Shown piece by piece: positions 33,382 through 43,158 of a stretch of DNA of 64,000 bases. Below the pieces are notes generated by a model. The model was not told where the DNA came from. It saw only the letters and a program-made list of their open reading frames with translations, and searched no databases. The first letter of the stretch is position 1; each line of letters opens with the position of its first letter. The position numbers and the translations under genes were made by a program. Source of the stretch: an uncultured Prolixibacteraceae bacterium (GTDB taxonomy: Bacteria; Bacteroidota; Bacteroidia; Bacteroidales; Prolixibacteraceae); NCBI GenBank assembly GCA_937915865.1, contig CALGIG010000015.1, forward strand, positions 186,001-250,000, written 5' to 3'.

Positions 33382-34680
33382 TTATTTAGTTGTAATTCCT
33401 GTTGATCCAATACAAAGCACCCGAAATTCATTCCCTGAGCTTTTTTCATTTTTTTCGGCAAGTAGCTCTATTTTTACAAGGTGTTTCCCTTGGTTGAGGT
33501 TTCTTGCAATAGGTTCCATTTCACGGTAGCCACCCCAGGTTTGATCGAACCAGCTGTCGAAAATAACAGGGTTTTGTCCGTCGATGGTTATTTTTGCCTT
33601 GCCCATTGGTCCGTTTATTTTCCAGAACGAGAGGTAAATTGAAGTTCCTGTAACTTCAAATTCGATTACACTGCCGGGTATCGATGATTTCCATCCTTTG
33701 TTGTCTTTGCCTGATCCGTCGTAGCTCCATCCATTGTTTCGGGTTGGTACGAGAGTTTCTCCATCAAACAATGAGGTAAATTCGAAACTGTTGGAATAAA
33801 GAGGTGTTGCACTATTGGCAACCGATGAAAGTTTTTCGGCTCTAAACTTCTTTTTGGCCTGGCTTAATGTACGATTGATTAATTCAGCAGCAATGGCGTG
33901 CCCATATTCGTTTGGATGAACTTCGTCGGGACATATTTGCTCCCATCGAAGTTTTCCGGCCTTCATTTCCTGCCAAATAGCGTTTCGGTAACTAATCATG
34001 GGAAGATGATAATGCTCACCAATTTTTATTTCGGCATCCTGAACGTTACTTCCATCTTTACGGGTCATAAACAGGAGCGCTACGGCAGGTTTCTGTGGCG
34101 CATTTAAAATTTGTCTGATTAAGCCTTCATACGACTCGGCATATTCTGGCGTATCGAGATCGTTGGTTGCAAATTCAACAATTACGAAATCAGGTTTTGC
34201 TGAAAGCAAGTCGTGTTGGGCTCGCATGGCTCCATAATCTGAGCGGGTAGCTCCAATACCTGCATTTATCAACTCAAATTGAGTTTGGGGGAAAGTCTTT
34301 TGCCACCAGTTCAAAACAAGGTTGGCGTATCTTTTTTCGATTGGCATTTTTGTACTTGCTCTTGTAATTGAGCCACCAATAGCGCCAATTACTATTTTCT
34401 CGCCTTTTTGGGCCTTGCTGAATACGTGAAACAATCGGGTTAAATCGCCTTCTGATACAAGCGCTTCGCGAACAAATCTCTTCATACTTTTTTCCGAAAG
34501 TCTGAATTCATTATTTTCTGTTAGAGAGCTGTTTGGGGTAATGGATTTGGAAAAAATTGCCGATGTTGAATTCCGGGCCTGAATTAAGGTTGCTGAAAAG
34601 ACCAGTAAAAAACAAATCCATTTCAGGTGATTCTTGTTCCCGGACCTTATGACTTCAATTATTTCAGATAAGAAAATCAT
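33382..34680 (-). CDS. SGNH/GDSL esterase with C-terminal beta-sandwich
   Basis: 432 residues, with a hydrophobic export segment at 19-35. The SGNH blocks are present: S104 in IGAIGGSITRAS (block I), G142 in NAGIGATRSDYG (block II), N173 in EFATNDLD (block III) and D252/H255 in CPDEVHPNEYGH (block V). Residues from about 290 to the end form a beta-rich domain (VIEFEVTGTSIYLSFWKING) that may bind the substrate. Such proteins in SusCD loci usually remove acetyl or other acyl groups from sugars, so the glycan is probably esterified. It follows SusD after a hairpin and precedes GH2. The exact ester is unknown. Confidence 0.87.
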   Translation of the reverse strand: MIFLSEIIEVIRSGNKNHLKWICFLLVFSATLIQARNSTSAIFSKSITPNSSLTENNEFRLSEKSMKRFVREALVSEGDLTRLFHVFSKAQKGEKIVIGAIGGSITRASTKMPIEKRYANLVLNWWQKTFPQTQFELINAGIGATRSDYGAMRAQHDLLSAKPDFVIVEFATNDLDTPEYAESYEGLIRQILNAPQKPAVALLFMTRKDGSNVQDAEIKIGEHYHLPMISYRNAIWQEMKAGKLRWEQICPDEVHPNEYGHAIAAELINRTLSQAKKKFRAEKLSSVANSATPLYSNSFEFTSLFDGETLVPTRNNGWSYDGSGKDNKGWKSSIPGSVIEFEVTGTSIYLSFWKINGPMGKAKITIDGQNPVIFDSWFDQTWGGYREMEPIARNLNQGKHLVKIELLAEKNEKSSGNEFRVLCIGSTGITTK

Positions 34681-34700
34681 ATTGGATGTTTTTTAATTCA

Positions 34701-34735
34701 GCAATGATGAGAAAGACATGCTTCCTCACCATTGC
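34701..34735. terminator. hairpin after the SusD gene (attenuator or stabiliser)
   Basis: GCAATG plus ATGAG pairs with CTCAC plus CATTGC (one mismatch). On the minus strand no U-run follows, so full termination is doubtful. Hairpins at this point in SusCD operons can leave more SusCD mRNA than enzyme mRNA; that is an inference here. Confidence 0.4.
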
Positions 34736-34761
34736 ATGAATATTCTTAAACCTAAACCCTA

Positions 34762-36243
34762 TTAATAACCCGGATTCTGCCACATAATTTGGGTATCCTT
34801 GTTGATATCCAATTCATATTGAGGAATGGCAAAAATCGTTTGTGTTGCTTTCATATTGTAGTTTGTAACAGGAGCTCCGTTCTCAGAACGCGACAAAAAT
34901 TTATTCATTATAGTCATTGCATTTCCGGAGCGGACGATATCGTACCAACGAAGAAATTCGTCAGCAAATTCCCAGCGGCGTTCGTCGAAGATGGCTGAGC
35001 GGAATGAAGCCTGATCAGGAAGGTCGGTTGCCGTTTTGGCTGCCAAACCAGCACGTTTCCGAACTGCATTCAGGTAATTGAAGGCATCGCCCGACGAAAC
35101 ATACCCCAATTCGTTCAATACTTCGGAATACATTAACAGCACATCGGTGTAACGTAAAATTGGGAGATTTACCTCGTAGTCGTCTTTGGTTGCCGGAATT
35201 GTACCGTGTGCAAATTTGATGTAAAAACACGTAACCTGGTCAACTATATCACCCTTGGCATTAAATCCTTTCTGAATGTTCCAGTCGCGTCGAACATCAC
35301 CTTGTTCGTACGAATCGTACAAATCAGAAGAAACATACAGAAAAGGCGAACCACCTCCCTGAGGGAACATGGTTGAAATAATGGTTTCCGGAGCTTCAAC
35401 AACCGGGAGAACATTACCTTCACCAACATTACCCGATTTATATTGAATCTGGAAAATATGTTCAGAGCTGTTGTCATATTTATCAATGAAACAATCGCCA
35501 TAGTTGGTAGCCATGGCATATTGCCCTGATGAAATGATTTCGGACAATAATGGCTTTGCTTCCTTGAATTTTTTCTGAAAAAGATACAGGCGGGCAAGAA
35601 TTCCTTCAGCGGCGTATTTTGTTGCTTTCCCAAGTTCGCCGGAAGTTGGCCAAACATCAGGAAGAAGGGATGAAGCCTGGGCGAGGTCTTTTGCGGCAAA
35701 AACAAATGTTTCATCCTGTGTGCTTCTGGCAATTTTTGCAATTTCATCAACTTTCATTTGTTTGTCGATGAGCGGAACCCCGCCATAAAGAAACCCAAGC
35801 TGGAAATAGGCATATCCGCGGAAAAAGTAAGCTTCACCTTTGTAGTAATTCTTGTAATTTTCGGTAGTAAATGTCCCGGCGTCAATCTGATCGATTATTG
35901 CGTTGCTGCGGTCGATCATTTGGTAAAGGTATTGCCACATAGTGCTTGTGGCCCCGGTTGTGGCATCATCAATAAATTTGCAGTAAATGCCTGCGTCGTA
36001 ACCTGTATTCACATTTACATTGTCGCTGCGTCCTTCCAGAGGAAGTGCATAAACATTGTAATAATATAAATCCTGGAGCTTGTCGTAAATACCATTAACA
36101 GCTAATTTAAAGTCGTTTTGGGTTTGATAAAAGCTGCCGGCATTGTAATTTGATACTGGGCTTAAATCTAATTTACTACACGACGAAAAGACCGTCAGAA
36201 TCATAAATGTCAGAATTCCATCGAGTATATTTATTTTCTTCAT
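34762..36243 (-). CDS. susD: SusD/RagB-family glycan-binding lipoprotein
   Basis: 493 residues. The lipobox is VFSSC with the acylated cysteine near residue 22, so the mature protein is an outer-membrane lipoprotein. The N-terminal SusD motif NDFKLAVNGIYDKLQDLYYY, TPR-like helices in the middle (YFFRGYAYFQLGFLYGG) and the C-terminal RagB block (FLRWYDIVRSGN, ITPILRYTDV-like NLPILRYTDVLLMYSEVLNE) are clear. It caps the SusC transporter and captures oligosaccharides at the cell surface. It starts 12 bases after the SusC stop, as usual for the pair. The ligand is inferred from neighbours to be a mannose/rhamnose glycan. Confidence 0.97.
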   Translation of the reverse strand: MKKINILDGILTFMILTVFSSCSKLDLSPVSNYNAGSFYQTQNDFKLAVNGIYDKLQDLYYYNVYALPLEGRSDNVNVNTGYDAGIYCKFIDDATTGATSTMWQYLYQMIDRSNAIIDQIDAGTFTTENYKNYYKGEAYFFRGYAYFQLGFLYGGVPLIDKQMKVDEIAKIARSTQDETFVFAAKDLAQASSLLPDVWPTSGELGKATKYAAEGILARLYLFQKKFKEAKPLLSEIISSGQYAMATNYGDCFIDKYDNSSEHIFQIQYKSGNVGEGNVLPVVEAPETIISTMFPQGGGSPFLYVSSDLYDSYEQGDVRRDWNIQKGFNAKGDIVDQVTCFYIKFAHGTIPATKDDYEVNLPILRYTDVLLMYSEVLNELGYVSSGDAFNYLNAVRKRAGLAAKTATDLPDQASFRSAIFDERRWEFADEFLRWYDIVRSGNAMTIMNKFLSRSENGAPVTNYNMKATQTIFAIPQYELDINKDTQIMWQNPGY

Positions 36244-36255
36244 AATGCTTCCTGT

Positions 36256-39200
36256 TTAAAAAGTTAAGTTAATTCCAAAGGTGTACCTTCTCGACATTGG
36301 ATAAGTTGCATAGTCCATGCCCTGGTAGGTGGTTGTAGCTCCGGTAGTATTACCATAACTGTTAGTTTCAGGAGTTGCCCCCGGATAGTTGTTCCATGTG
36401 TAAACGTTATCGCCAGTAAGGTAGAACCTTGCAGCGACAATATGAAGTTTGTTACATACTTCTTTTGGAAGATTATAGCCAAATGTTATACTTTTCAGGC
36501 GGATAAATGAGGCATCGTATAACCAGGTGTCGTTGTAGGCAGGGTTATTCCCATAAGGATACGGCGTTTTTCCATCCCACGACATATCAACTGTTGTTCC
36601 GGAAGGGATTGCACTTGGTGTACGTTCTGGTTTATAGCAGTTTACCCATCTTGTAAATTGGTTGTTCCCGGTAGCTCCGGTGTCCATGTGGCGTCGCCCA
36701 AGGAAGAAAACTTTTCCGCCTTGCGATCCCTGGAAAAGAATATTCAGGTCAAAGTTTTTGTAGCTGAATCTGTTACCCATACCCCAGATAAAATCTGGCA
36801 GGTTATTGCCAACAATGGTTAAATCGGCGGCAGTAATTTTCCCGTCGTTGCTAACATCTACAATTTTAAGGTTGCCTTTTTCCTGTCCGGCTGCTATCGG
36901 AACTTTCGCATCAATGTCCTTATCGGTTAGGATACCATCAGTTTTGTACATATAGTAGCTCGAAATAGGTTCACCAACTTTGGTAATGAAAGCATTGTAC
37001 CCCCAGCTTGAGGTAATAATAGGAGCGTTATTGTTTCCAAGCTCTTTAACTTCGTTCTTGTTTCTCGAAATGTTGAATGAAGTAGACCATTTGAATGCTT
37101 TATCAATGTTGTGTGAGGTAATTTCAAATTCAAAGCCTCTGTTTTGTACTTTGCCAATGTTCTGCAAAATAGTCGAATAACCTGTCATGTACGATACGGG
37201 TACGCTTTGCAGCATATCTTCTGTATTATCAATATAGTAATCGATGTTCGACTGAATCCTGCCTTTAAAAAAACCAAAGTCCAGCCCAATATCTTTAGAA
37301 AGTTTCGATTCCCATCCCAAATCCGCATTTCCAACGGTACTTGGAGCCAACCCGCTAACAACTGTCCCGTTAAGGTTATAGTTGGTTACACTTAGCAGCG
37401 AAAGGCTGTTGTAAAAACCGATGCTGTTATTCCCGGTTTTACCAATCGACAGGCGAAGTTTGAGCAGGTCAAGCCAACTTGTAGTGCTGCTCATGAAGTC
37501 TTCCCTATTTATTTTCCAACCCATTGAGGCTGAAGGGAACCAACCCCATTTTTTATTTTTGCCAAAATTCGATGAACCGTCGCGACGTAAATTTACCGAC
37601 AATAAATATTTGTCTTTCGCATTAAAACTAATGCGGCCAAAATAAGATGACAAGGCCGATTCATATTCTGAAGTAGAAGCACTGGCTGCTGTCGATGCAA
37701 CATTAAGTGTGTAAATCAAACTGCTTGGATAGCCGGTAGCTTTTCCACTGCTATAATAGTATTTGTTCCCTTCAATGCTTTGTCCCAGTAAAACATTAAC
37801 GCTGAATAATGAACAAACTTTTGGAGAATAATTCAGGGTATTTTGTAACGACCATCCATAAATATCGTTTGAAGAAAATGTTCCGTAGGTAGCGATACCA
37901 TTATTCACATTTGACGGACGAAAATACGAGTTACGTGCCTGTTGATAGTTAAAACCGTATTGCGATTTGAACTTCATGTCTTTGATAATCTGAAGTTCGC
38001 CCCAGACATTGGTTAGGATTTTGTTTGTTTTGGTCTCGTCGTGAACTTCTTTAAGTCGTTCCAGAGGATTTGGCCACGATGTTCCATTGGGTGTATAACC
38101 CCAGTCTTCGGTATTCGAATTTGTTGGAACATTAGGCGAATAGTTGATTGCATGGTGCAAGGCGCTTTCCTTTCCTTCCGAGTCAGGATTATTTTCAGTT
38201 GAGAATGAAGGAGCAATGTTCATCGCTAATTTAAGGTGTTGCCCAACATTTAAAGTTGTATTTACGCGGAAGTTGATACGTTCGTATGCTGTTTCTTTTA
38301 CAATACCTTCCTGTTTCATGTACGAGCCCGAAACCAGGTACGATCCCATGTCGCTACCGCCCGAAGCAGTCAACTGGTAATTTTGCATGGGGGCAATCTG
38401 GTAAATTTCCTTTTGCCAATTTACATTAGGTAAGGTTTCAGGGTGAAGGAAACTGTCAGAATATTGATAAGCACTCGGGCGCGAAGCAACCGGAGTATCT
38501 AAACTTCCTCCGGAACGAATGAAAGCTTCATTTTTGGCCCATATCTGGTAGGCAGTCCATTGGTAAATATCCATCATATCAATGATTTTATCAACTTTCT
38601 GAAAACCATAATTCATCACTAAATCGAAGGTAGGTTTGGTTTTTCCGCCTTGCTTGGTAGTAATTAAAACAACACCGTTCGATCCGCGGGCGCCGTAAAT
38701 GGCTGTCGATGCAGCATCTTTCAATACTTCTATTGAAGCAATATCGTTAGGGTTAAGGTCCTTCATTGTTGTTCCAAGGGGAACGCCATCAACAACATAC
38801 AGTGGATCGTTTGAAGCATTAATTGTGCTGATGCCCCTGATTTTAATGGTTAGTTCAGCGCCAGGTTTTCCGGTTGATTGTTGTGCCTGGACTCCAGCAA
38901 GTTGTCCGGCAAAAGCCTCACCTACATTACTGATTGTCCGTTGGGTTAAGGCTTCGTTTTTTATTGTAGTGATAGAACCGGTTAAATCTTGTTTTTTTAC
39001 AGTACCATAGCCAATAGCAACAACCTCGTCAAGTCCAATAGTTTCGTCTTCCATTGTAACATTAATTGTTGTATGCCCATTAACTGCTATTTCTTTGGTT
39101 TTCATGCCAATGTAAGAGAAAACCAGTGTTGCATTCATTGGTAGGTCTGAAATAGAATAATCACCGTCAATATCGGTAATCGTACCATGTGTGGTACCTT

Positions 39201-39666
39201 TTATGGAAATTGTTAAGCCTGGAATTGGTTCGCCCAACGAAGAAGTGACTTTGCCACTTATTTTTTTCAGCTGTTGGGTCGATGAATAACCATTTTCTTT
39301 ATTGGATAGAATGATTTGACGGTCGTTAATAGTATATTCAATATTTGTGTCTTTAAACAGGGTATGCAGAATTTCGTTGATGGTTTTGTTCTTAACGTCA
39401 AGACTTACTTTACGGTCTAACTCAATAGCCTTGTTGTTATAAAAGAAAAAGAAATCACTTTGGTCTTCGATTTTATCTAAAACATCTACAATACGAGCTT
39501 GGTCAATCTTAAGGTCTATTTTTTTGGATTGCGCGTAGTCGCTTATCGCAAGTGACTGTAATACAGTAAGTAAGATAAAGAATATGGCTAGTCTCATGAT
39601 TTTTATTAATTTTCGGCAACAGGCAAATAAGTACCTGTAGTCCGTTAAGAACCAGTTTTTTTTCAT
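36256..39666 (-). CDS. susC: SusC/RagA TonB-dependent transporter with STN signalling domain
   Basis: 1136 residues. A signal region (MRLAIFFILLTVLQSLAISDYAQ) is followed by an STN domain at about 50-125 (KIDLKIDQARIVDVLDKIE), a carboxypeptidase-D-like regulatory domain at about 133-215 (KISGKVTSSLGEPIPGLTIS), the plug (GYGTVKKQDLTGSITTIKNE, VLKDAASTAIYGARGSNGVV) and the C-terminal beta-barrel ending YTFGINLTF. The STN domain is the part that contacts a FecR anti-sigma factor, and a FecR/ECF pair is encoded directly upstream. The transporter therefore imports the oligosaccharide and also senses it. It is energised by TonB. Start at ATG 39666 keeps the long pre-signal segment that is common in this subgroup. 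Confidence 0.96.
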   Translation of the reverse strand: MKKNWFLTDYRYLFACCRKLIKIMRLAIFFILLTVLQSLAISDYAQSKKIDLKIDQARIVDVLDKIEDQSDFFFFYNNKAIELDRKVSLDVKNKTINEILHTLFKDTNIEYTINDRQIILSNKENGYSSTQQLKKISGKVTSSLGEPIPGLTISIKGTTHGTITDIDGDYSISDLPMNATLVFSYIGMKTKEIAVNGHTTINVTMEDETIGLDEVVAIGYGTVKKQDLTGSITTIKNEALTQRTISNVGEAFAGQLAGVQAQQSTGKPGAELTIKIRGISTINASNDPLYVVDGVPLGTTMKDLNPNDIASIEVLKDAASTAIYGARGSNGVVLITTKQGGKTKPTFDLVMNYGFQKVDKIIDMMDIYQWTAYQIWAKNEAFIRSGGSLDTPVASRPSAYQYSDSFLHPETLPNVNWQKEIYQIAPMQNYQLTASGGSDMGSYLVSGSYMKQEGIVKETAYERINFRVNTTLNVGQHLKLAMNIAPSFSTENNPDSEGKESALHHAINYSPNVPTNSNTEDWGYTPNGTSWPNPLERLKEVHDETKTNKILTNVWGELQIIKDMKFKSQYGFNYQQARNSYFRPSNVNNGIATYGTFSSNDIYGWSLQNTLNYSPKVCSLFSVNVLLGQSIEGNKYYYSSGKATGYPSSLIYTLNVASTAASASTSEYESALSSYFGRISFNAKDKYLLSVNLRRDGSSNFGKNKKWGWFPSASMGWKINREDFMSSTTSWLDLLKLRLSIGKTGNNSIGFYNSLSLLSVTNYNLNGTVVSGLAPSTVGNADLGWESKLSKDIGLDFGFFKGRIQSNIDYYIDNTEDMLQSVPVSYMTGYSTILQNIGKVQNRGFEFEITSHNIDKAFKWSTSFNISRNKNEVKELGNNNAPIITSSWGYNAFITKVGEPISSYYMYKTDGILTDKDIDAKVPIAAGQEKGNLKIVDVSNDGKITAADLTIVGNNLPDFIWGMGNRFSYKNFDLNILFQGSQGGKVFFLGRRHMDTGATGNNQFTRWVNCYKPERTPSAIPSGTTVDMSWDGKTPYPYGNNPAYNDTWLYDASFIRLKSITFGYNLPKEVCNKLHIVAARFYLTGDNVYTWNNYPGATPETNSYGNTTGATTTYQGMDYATYPMSRRYTFGINLTF

Positions 39667-39746
39667 AACTTCGAACTGTCTTTGAGTTAATTATTGTGTA
39701 TGATTAATTCACCGAGGGATGGTGGTGAGAACACTGTCCCTCTTTT

Positions 39747-40790
39747 TTATTTCCATATTTTCACGTTCCTGTTTTCAATTTTGGTTTTTACGTGGGTCGA
39801 AATTTCAATCATTTTTAAAACTTCCTCGATTGTTTCCTGCTGGATATTAGCTGTATACGAAATACCTGAGTTAGCTAACTTCGAATCGACCTCTATTTTA
39901 CAATTAAACCAACGTTCCATTTGTTTGGTTACTTCGGGAAGTGGAGTATTTCTGAATATGAGTTTCCCATCTTTCCATGAAGTGACTAGCTCTGTCTCAA
40001 CTTTGTTGATCGACATTAGTTCGTTGGCTTTTCCAATTACTGCTTTTTCTCCTGGGACTAAACGTCCAATCTCCTTATTGTTTTTGTTCAAAATGCTTAT
40101 CGAGCCCTTTTCCAGGGTAGAACTAAAGTTATTATCGTTATCGTAACACGAAACATCGAATGAGGTTCCTAAAACCTTTACAGTGAACGAATTGGTTTCA
40201 ACAAAGAAAGGATGTTTTTCATCGTGTGCAACCTTGAAATAACCTTGTCCGGAGAGTTTAACTCTTCGTTGGTCGTTTGTTGCTATGCTGGTAGGGAATT
40301 CAAGTTTACTTTCCGAATTCAGCCAAACGTCGGTTTGGTCGGGTAGTTTAAAGTGTACCCGCGAGCCAGGGCTTGAAACAATTTCCTGAATAACGGCATT
40401 TCCACTTCCTTGTAATCCTTTATTTTTCCCAAGGTGATATGATACATAAATAGAAGTAAGTAACAGAGGGATAGCAAGTATTGCAGCAGCTTTTGAAAAG
40501 AAAGATTTCCAGCTATAGAGCTGATTTTTGTTTTCTGAATTTTCGTTGACGGCTTCAGGGAATATTCGTTTTTGGAGCTGAATTTTTAATGAGTTTAGGC
40601 GGCCTTCATCGATAAATATATTTTTTTCTTCAAGATCATTCCAATGCTTTAACAGAAGATCATTCAACGATTTATCTTTGTAGCTGTCCTTAATATATTT
40701 ATGCAGAAGTTCCTTATCTTCTTGATTATATGAGCCATCAATGAATTTAGAAATCAGTTTTTCAATTTCAATATGCTTATTTCCTTCCAT
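39747..40790 (-). CDS. FecR-family anti-sigma factor
   Basis: 347 residues. The N-terminal cytoplasmic part (to about residue 90) has the helical anti-sigma region, a single membrane helix lies at about 93-118 (AAAILAIPLLLTSIYVSYHL), and the periplasmic part contains the FecR fold (SPGSRVHFKLPDQTDVWLNS, VKLSGQGYFKVAHDEKHPFFV, VLGTSFDVSCY) plus a C-terminal STN-like region (EVTKQMERWFNCKIEVD). It holds the sigma factor encoded 130 bases upstream and releases it when the SusC STN domain signals substrate. The three genes form a complete cell-surface signalling chain. Confidence 0.95.
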   Translation of the reverse strand: MEGNKHIEIEKLISKFIDGSYNQEDKELLHKYIKDSYKDKSLNDLLLKHWNDLEEKNIFIDEGRLNSLKIQLQKRIFPEAVNENSENKNQLYSWKSFFSKAAAILAIPLLLTSIYVSYHLGKNKGLQGSGNAVIQEIVSSPGSRVHFKLPDQTDVWLNSESKLEFPTSIATNDQRRVKLSGQGYFKVAHDEKHPFFVETNSFTVKVLGTSFDVSCYDNDNNFSSTLEKGSISILNKNNKEIGRLVPGEKAVIGKANELMSINKVETELVTSWKDGKLIFRNTPLPEVTKQMERWFNCKIEVDSKLANSGISYTANIQQETIEEVLKMIEISTHVKTKIENRNVKIWK

Positions 40791-40920
40791 TTATGTATTT
40801 TAATATGTTAGCAATACACGTTGAATGGGTACAACCCCTATTTCATTTTAATGTTTTTCAAAGAATTTTATAGTTTTTGCAAAAAAAGAGCAAAGTACTG
40901 AATGAAAAAACAAATTTGGT

Positions 40921-41472
40921 TTAAAGAAAGAGTGTAATATAAATGATTGCAGAAAATCCCAGCGATTGTAGTGTCTTTTTAACATCAGCAATGGCTGAGG
41001 TCATTTGATTTTCAACGGTCTTTATTGAGATTCCTAAATGATTAGCAATCTCAAGGTTCGACATTGACTTTTCCCGACTAAGCTTATATATTTCTTTTCG
41101 CTTTGGGCTTAACTTTTCAATAGCATTCAGGTAGGCAGCATTCAACTCATTGAAGTCAAGTTCATCGTCGAGAAAGAAATCTTTGTTTTTATGAACTTTA
41201 ATGTATTCGAGATAAGTATGTTCAGATTTCGATTTTCGGATTGTATTTAGTATAGCGTTTTTAGCTATTGTAAACAGGTAAGAATCAATCGATTTTGAGT
41301 CGCAGAGATTTGCCCTGTTTGTCCATAATTTTATGAATACATCCTGAACAATTTCTTCTGCTTCTACTTCAGATTTTAAATAAGTGATCGAAAAGTAAAG
41401 CAAACGTTTGGCATATCTGTCAAACAGGTCATTAAACGCCCGAATATCGCCTTCTCTTAATGCGATAACCAT
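40921..41472 (-). CDS. ECF RNA polymerase sigma factor (FecI-like)
   Basis: The frame is open from 41556 with a TTG, but the first ATG is at 41472 and gives 183 residues, usual for Bacteroidota FecI-type factors; a TTG a few codons further up is also possible. Region 2 is ALREGDIRAFNDLFDRYAKR and EEIVQDVFIKLWTNR; region 4 is LSPKRKEIYKLSREK followed by LEIANHLGISIKTVENQMT, a helix-turn-helix that reads the -35 element. With FecR and the STN-type SusC downstream it should activate this polysaccharide locus. The FecR gene follows after 130 bases. Confidence 0.93.
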   Translation of the reverse strand: MVIALREGDIRAFNDLFDRYAKRLLYFSITYLKSEVEAEEIVQDVFIKLWTNRANLCDSKSIDSYLFTIAKNAILNTIRKSKSEHTYLEYIKVHKNKDFFLDDELDFNELNAAYLNAIEKLSPKRKEIYKLSREKSMSNLEIANHLGISIKTVENQMTSAIADVKKTLQSLGFSAIIYITLFL

Positions 41473-41903
41473 CTCGCTTCCCGAATATTGCTTAGAAATG
41501 TTCAATTGTCGCAGAGGTTTGTGCGCCGAAAGTAGCGTGAATAATGTAATTTTCAAAAGAAAGCAGTCCGATTTTCGGTATAAATAACCAATTTGTTACT
41601 TTTAAATAAAATATACAATCGGGTTTCTACTTTTCAAGTAAAAAGTATCAATTACTGATATTTGTTGCATTTGTCCACCTAAAATTTTGTCGATTCTGAG
41701 CGAGTTTTTGTTGCATTGAAAAGGAAATGCCATTTTGCTTCACAACTTAAACAAAGTCAATGCTCTTTAATTGAAAAAAACACAGGTATACTTATTCCTT
41801 TTATCTGGATAAAAATCCATTCGCCGATTTTAAACTTTTGCTGACCGATCATTGATATACAATGTTTGTATGTAACAATACTTTTATACTAAAATTACAA
41901 GTC
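41473..41903. other. intergenic region between divergent sigma-factor and LiaI-like genes
   Basis: AT-rich spacer that must hold the start signals for both directions. I found no clean TTTG/TAnnTTTG pair, no palindromic repeat and no convincing small gene. The 41473-41556 part may code if the sigma factor starts upstream at a TTG. Confidence 0.4.
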
Positions 41904-42281
41904 ATGGAAAAACAATATGAACATAGGAAACACTCCGGATCGTTTTGGGCTTACGTATTGATTATCGTTGGAATACTTTGGATTCTGAAACAAAGTGGAT
42001 GGGACATTAATCTTCCGGGAATAGGAGGTTTTTTTGCAGGTATCGGTCATTTTTTTGCTAATTTGTTTAGTCTGTCTGCTGCGGCATTAATCCCTTTGTT
42101 AATTATATTTTTTGGAATTATACTCATTTTGGGCCGAAAATTTATAGGGGCTCTTTTATTGGTGCTATTTCTTTTTATTCTTCTTCCTCATTTTCTTATC
42201 ATTCCGGGTATCTTGATGATCATTTTCTTTCCGGTTATTTTGATAATAATTGGGATAATTATTCTGACCAAATTATTTTAA
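41904..42281 (+). CDS. small LiaI/DUF5668-like membrane protein
   Basis: ATG at 41904 gives 125 residues (an earlier in-frame codon at 41862 is less likely). There are about three to four hydrophobic segments: FWAYVLIIVGILWIL, ALIPLLIIFFGIILILG, FIGALLLVLFLFILLP and a last one ending ILTKLF. The first segment (GSFWAYVLIIVGILWILKQS) matches the short N-terminal helix pairs of LiaI/LiaF-like proteins, also present in the next gene. It is an inner-membrane protein. It precedes a LiaF-like gene and a LytS/LytTR pair in the same direction, suggesting an envelope stress role by analogy. Confidence 0.65.
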   Translation: MEKQYEHRKHSGSFWAYVLIIVGILWILKQSGWDINLPGIGGFFAGIGHFFANLFSLSAAALIPLLIIFFGIILILGRKFIGALLLVLFLFILLPHFLIIPGILMIIFFPVILIIIGIIILTKLF

Positions 42282-42358
42282 GTGGGGTATAAAGCCTGAA
42301 TTGACCGATAAGAACAGGCATTTCGCCGATCAGTAAAGGTTTAATAATTTGTAGTAAT

Positions 42359-42366
42359 TACTTTTG
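42359..42366 (+). promoter_or_regulatory. putative -7 box before the LiaF-like gene
   Basis: TACTTTTG fits the Bacteroidota -7 consensus TAnnTTTG and lies 22 bases before the ATG at 42389. No well-spaced TTTG -33 box was found, so support is partial. Confidence 0.4.
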
Positions 42367-42388
42367 TAACTAAAGAAACTAGCATGAT

Positions 42389-43153
42389 ATGGAACGTAAA
42401 AGAAGCGATAAACGGTTTTATTTTGGAGTCTTGCTCATTGTATTGGGAGTGATTCTTATTCTGGAAAGGCTGGACCTGATTCCCGAATCGTTGGCTGATG
42501 CCTTGATTTCGTGGCAGATGCTTCTTGTAGGGGTCGGTATCCTTGCATTGATAGGGGGTAACCGTACGGCAGGGGTTGTCCTGATGGTAATAGGAGGAAC
42601 TTTTTTAATCCCTGAGTTTTTTACTGTACCTCATGAGATAAGACGAATATACTGGCCAATGATTTTGGTCCTGGTTGGTATTCTTATTCTGATGAGGCAA
42701 AGAGATCACCGAAAATGGAACAACCTGGGCGATAGTTTCAATATGTCGAATAATAACTCGCCTAATCAGCCCGATCCTTTAGATTCGTCATCAAAGACTG
42801 AGTCGTTTAATACATTCGACGATTTTGTAATTTTTGGAGGCCGTGAAATATTTGTGAATTCACCTGCTTTGGCGGGAGGAAAAGCAACCTCGATCTTTGG
42901 CGGAATCGAATTTGATTTACGTAAGGCAATACTCAGGCCTGGCGGAGCAACAATCGATTGTGTAAGTGTATTCGGTGGTTGTGGTTTTAAAATCCCGATG
43001 GACTGGAATGTTCGTAACGAAGTTACTACAATTTTTGGTGCATTTACCGATAAACGAGGTGAAACATATAACGACCGATATTACGATCCATCAAAGACCC
43101 TGGTGATTAAGGGGGTTTCTTTGTTTGGCGGAATCGAAGTTAAACACTTCTAA
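42389..43153 (+). CDS. LiaF-like membrane protein
   Basis: 254 residues. The N-terminal half has four short hydrophobic segments (FYFGVLLIVLGVILILERL, LLVGVGILALIGG, GVVLMVIGGTFLIP, PMILVLVGILILM). After a polar linker (about 110-140), the C-terminal half is the LiaF/YvqF beta domain with repeated FGG turns: VIFGGREIFVN, SIFGGIEFDLR, VSVFGGCGFKIP, VSLFGGIEVKHF. In Firmicutes LiaF restrains a cell-envelope stress kinase. Here the next gene, 5 bases downstream, is a LytS-type kinase, so a similar sensor partner is plausible. The exact stimulus is unknown. Confidence 0.82.
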   Translation: MERKRSDKRFYFGVLLIVLGVILILERLDLIPESLADALISWQMLLVGVGILALIGGNRTAGVVLMVIGGTFLIPEFFTVPHEIRRIYWPMILVLVGILILMRQRDHRKWNNLGDSFNMSNNNSPNQPDPLDSSSKTESFNTFDDFVIFGGREIFVNSPALAGGKATSIFGGIEFDLRKAILRPGGATIDCVSVFGGCGFKIPMDWNVRNEVTTIFGAFTDKRGETYNDRYYDPSKTLVIKGVSLFGGIEVKHF

Positions 43154-43158
43154 AAACT

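Noticed and set aside
39714..39742. Terminator-like hairpin between fecR and susC
   Set aside because: GAGGGA/TCCCTC forms a stem, but the T-run follows only on the plus strand, where no transcript is expected to end.
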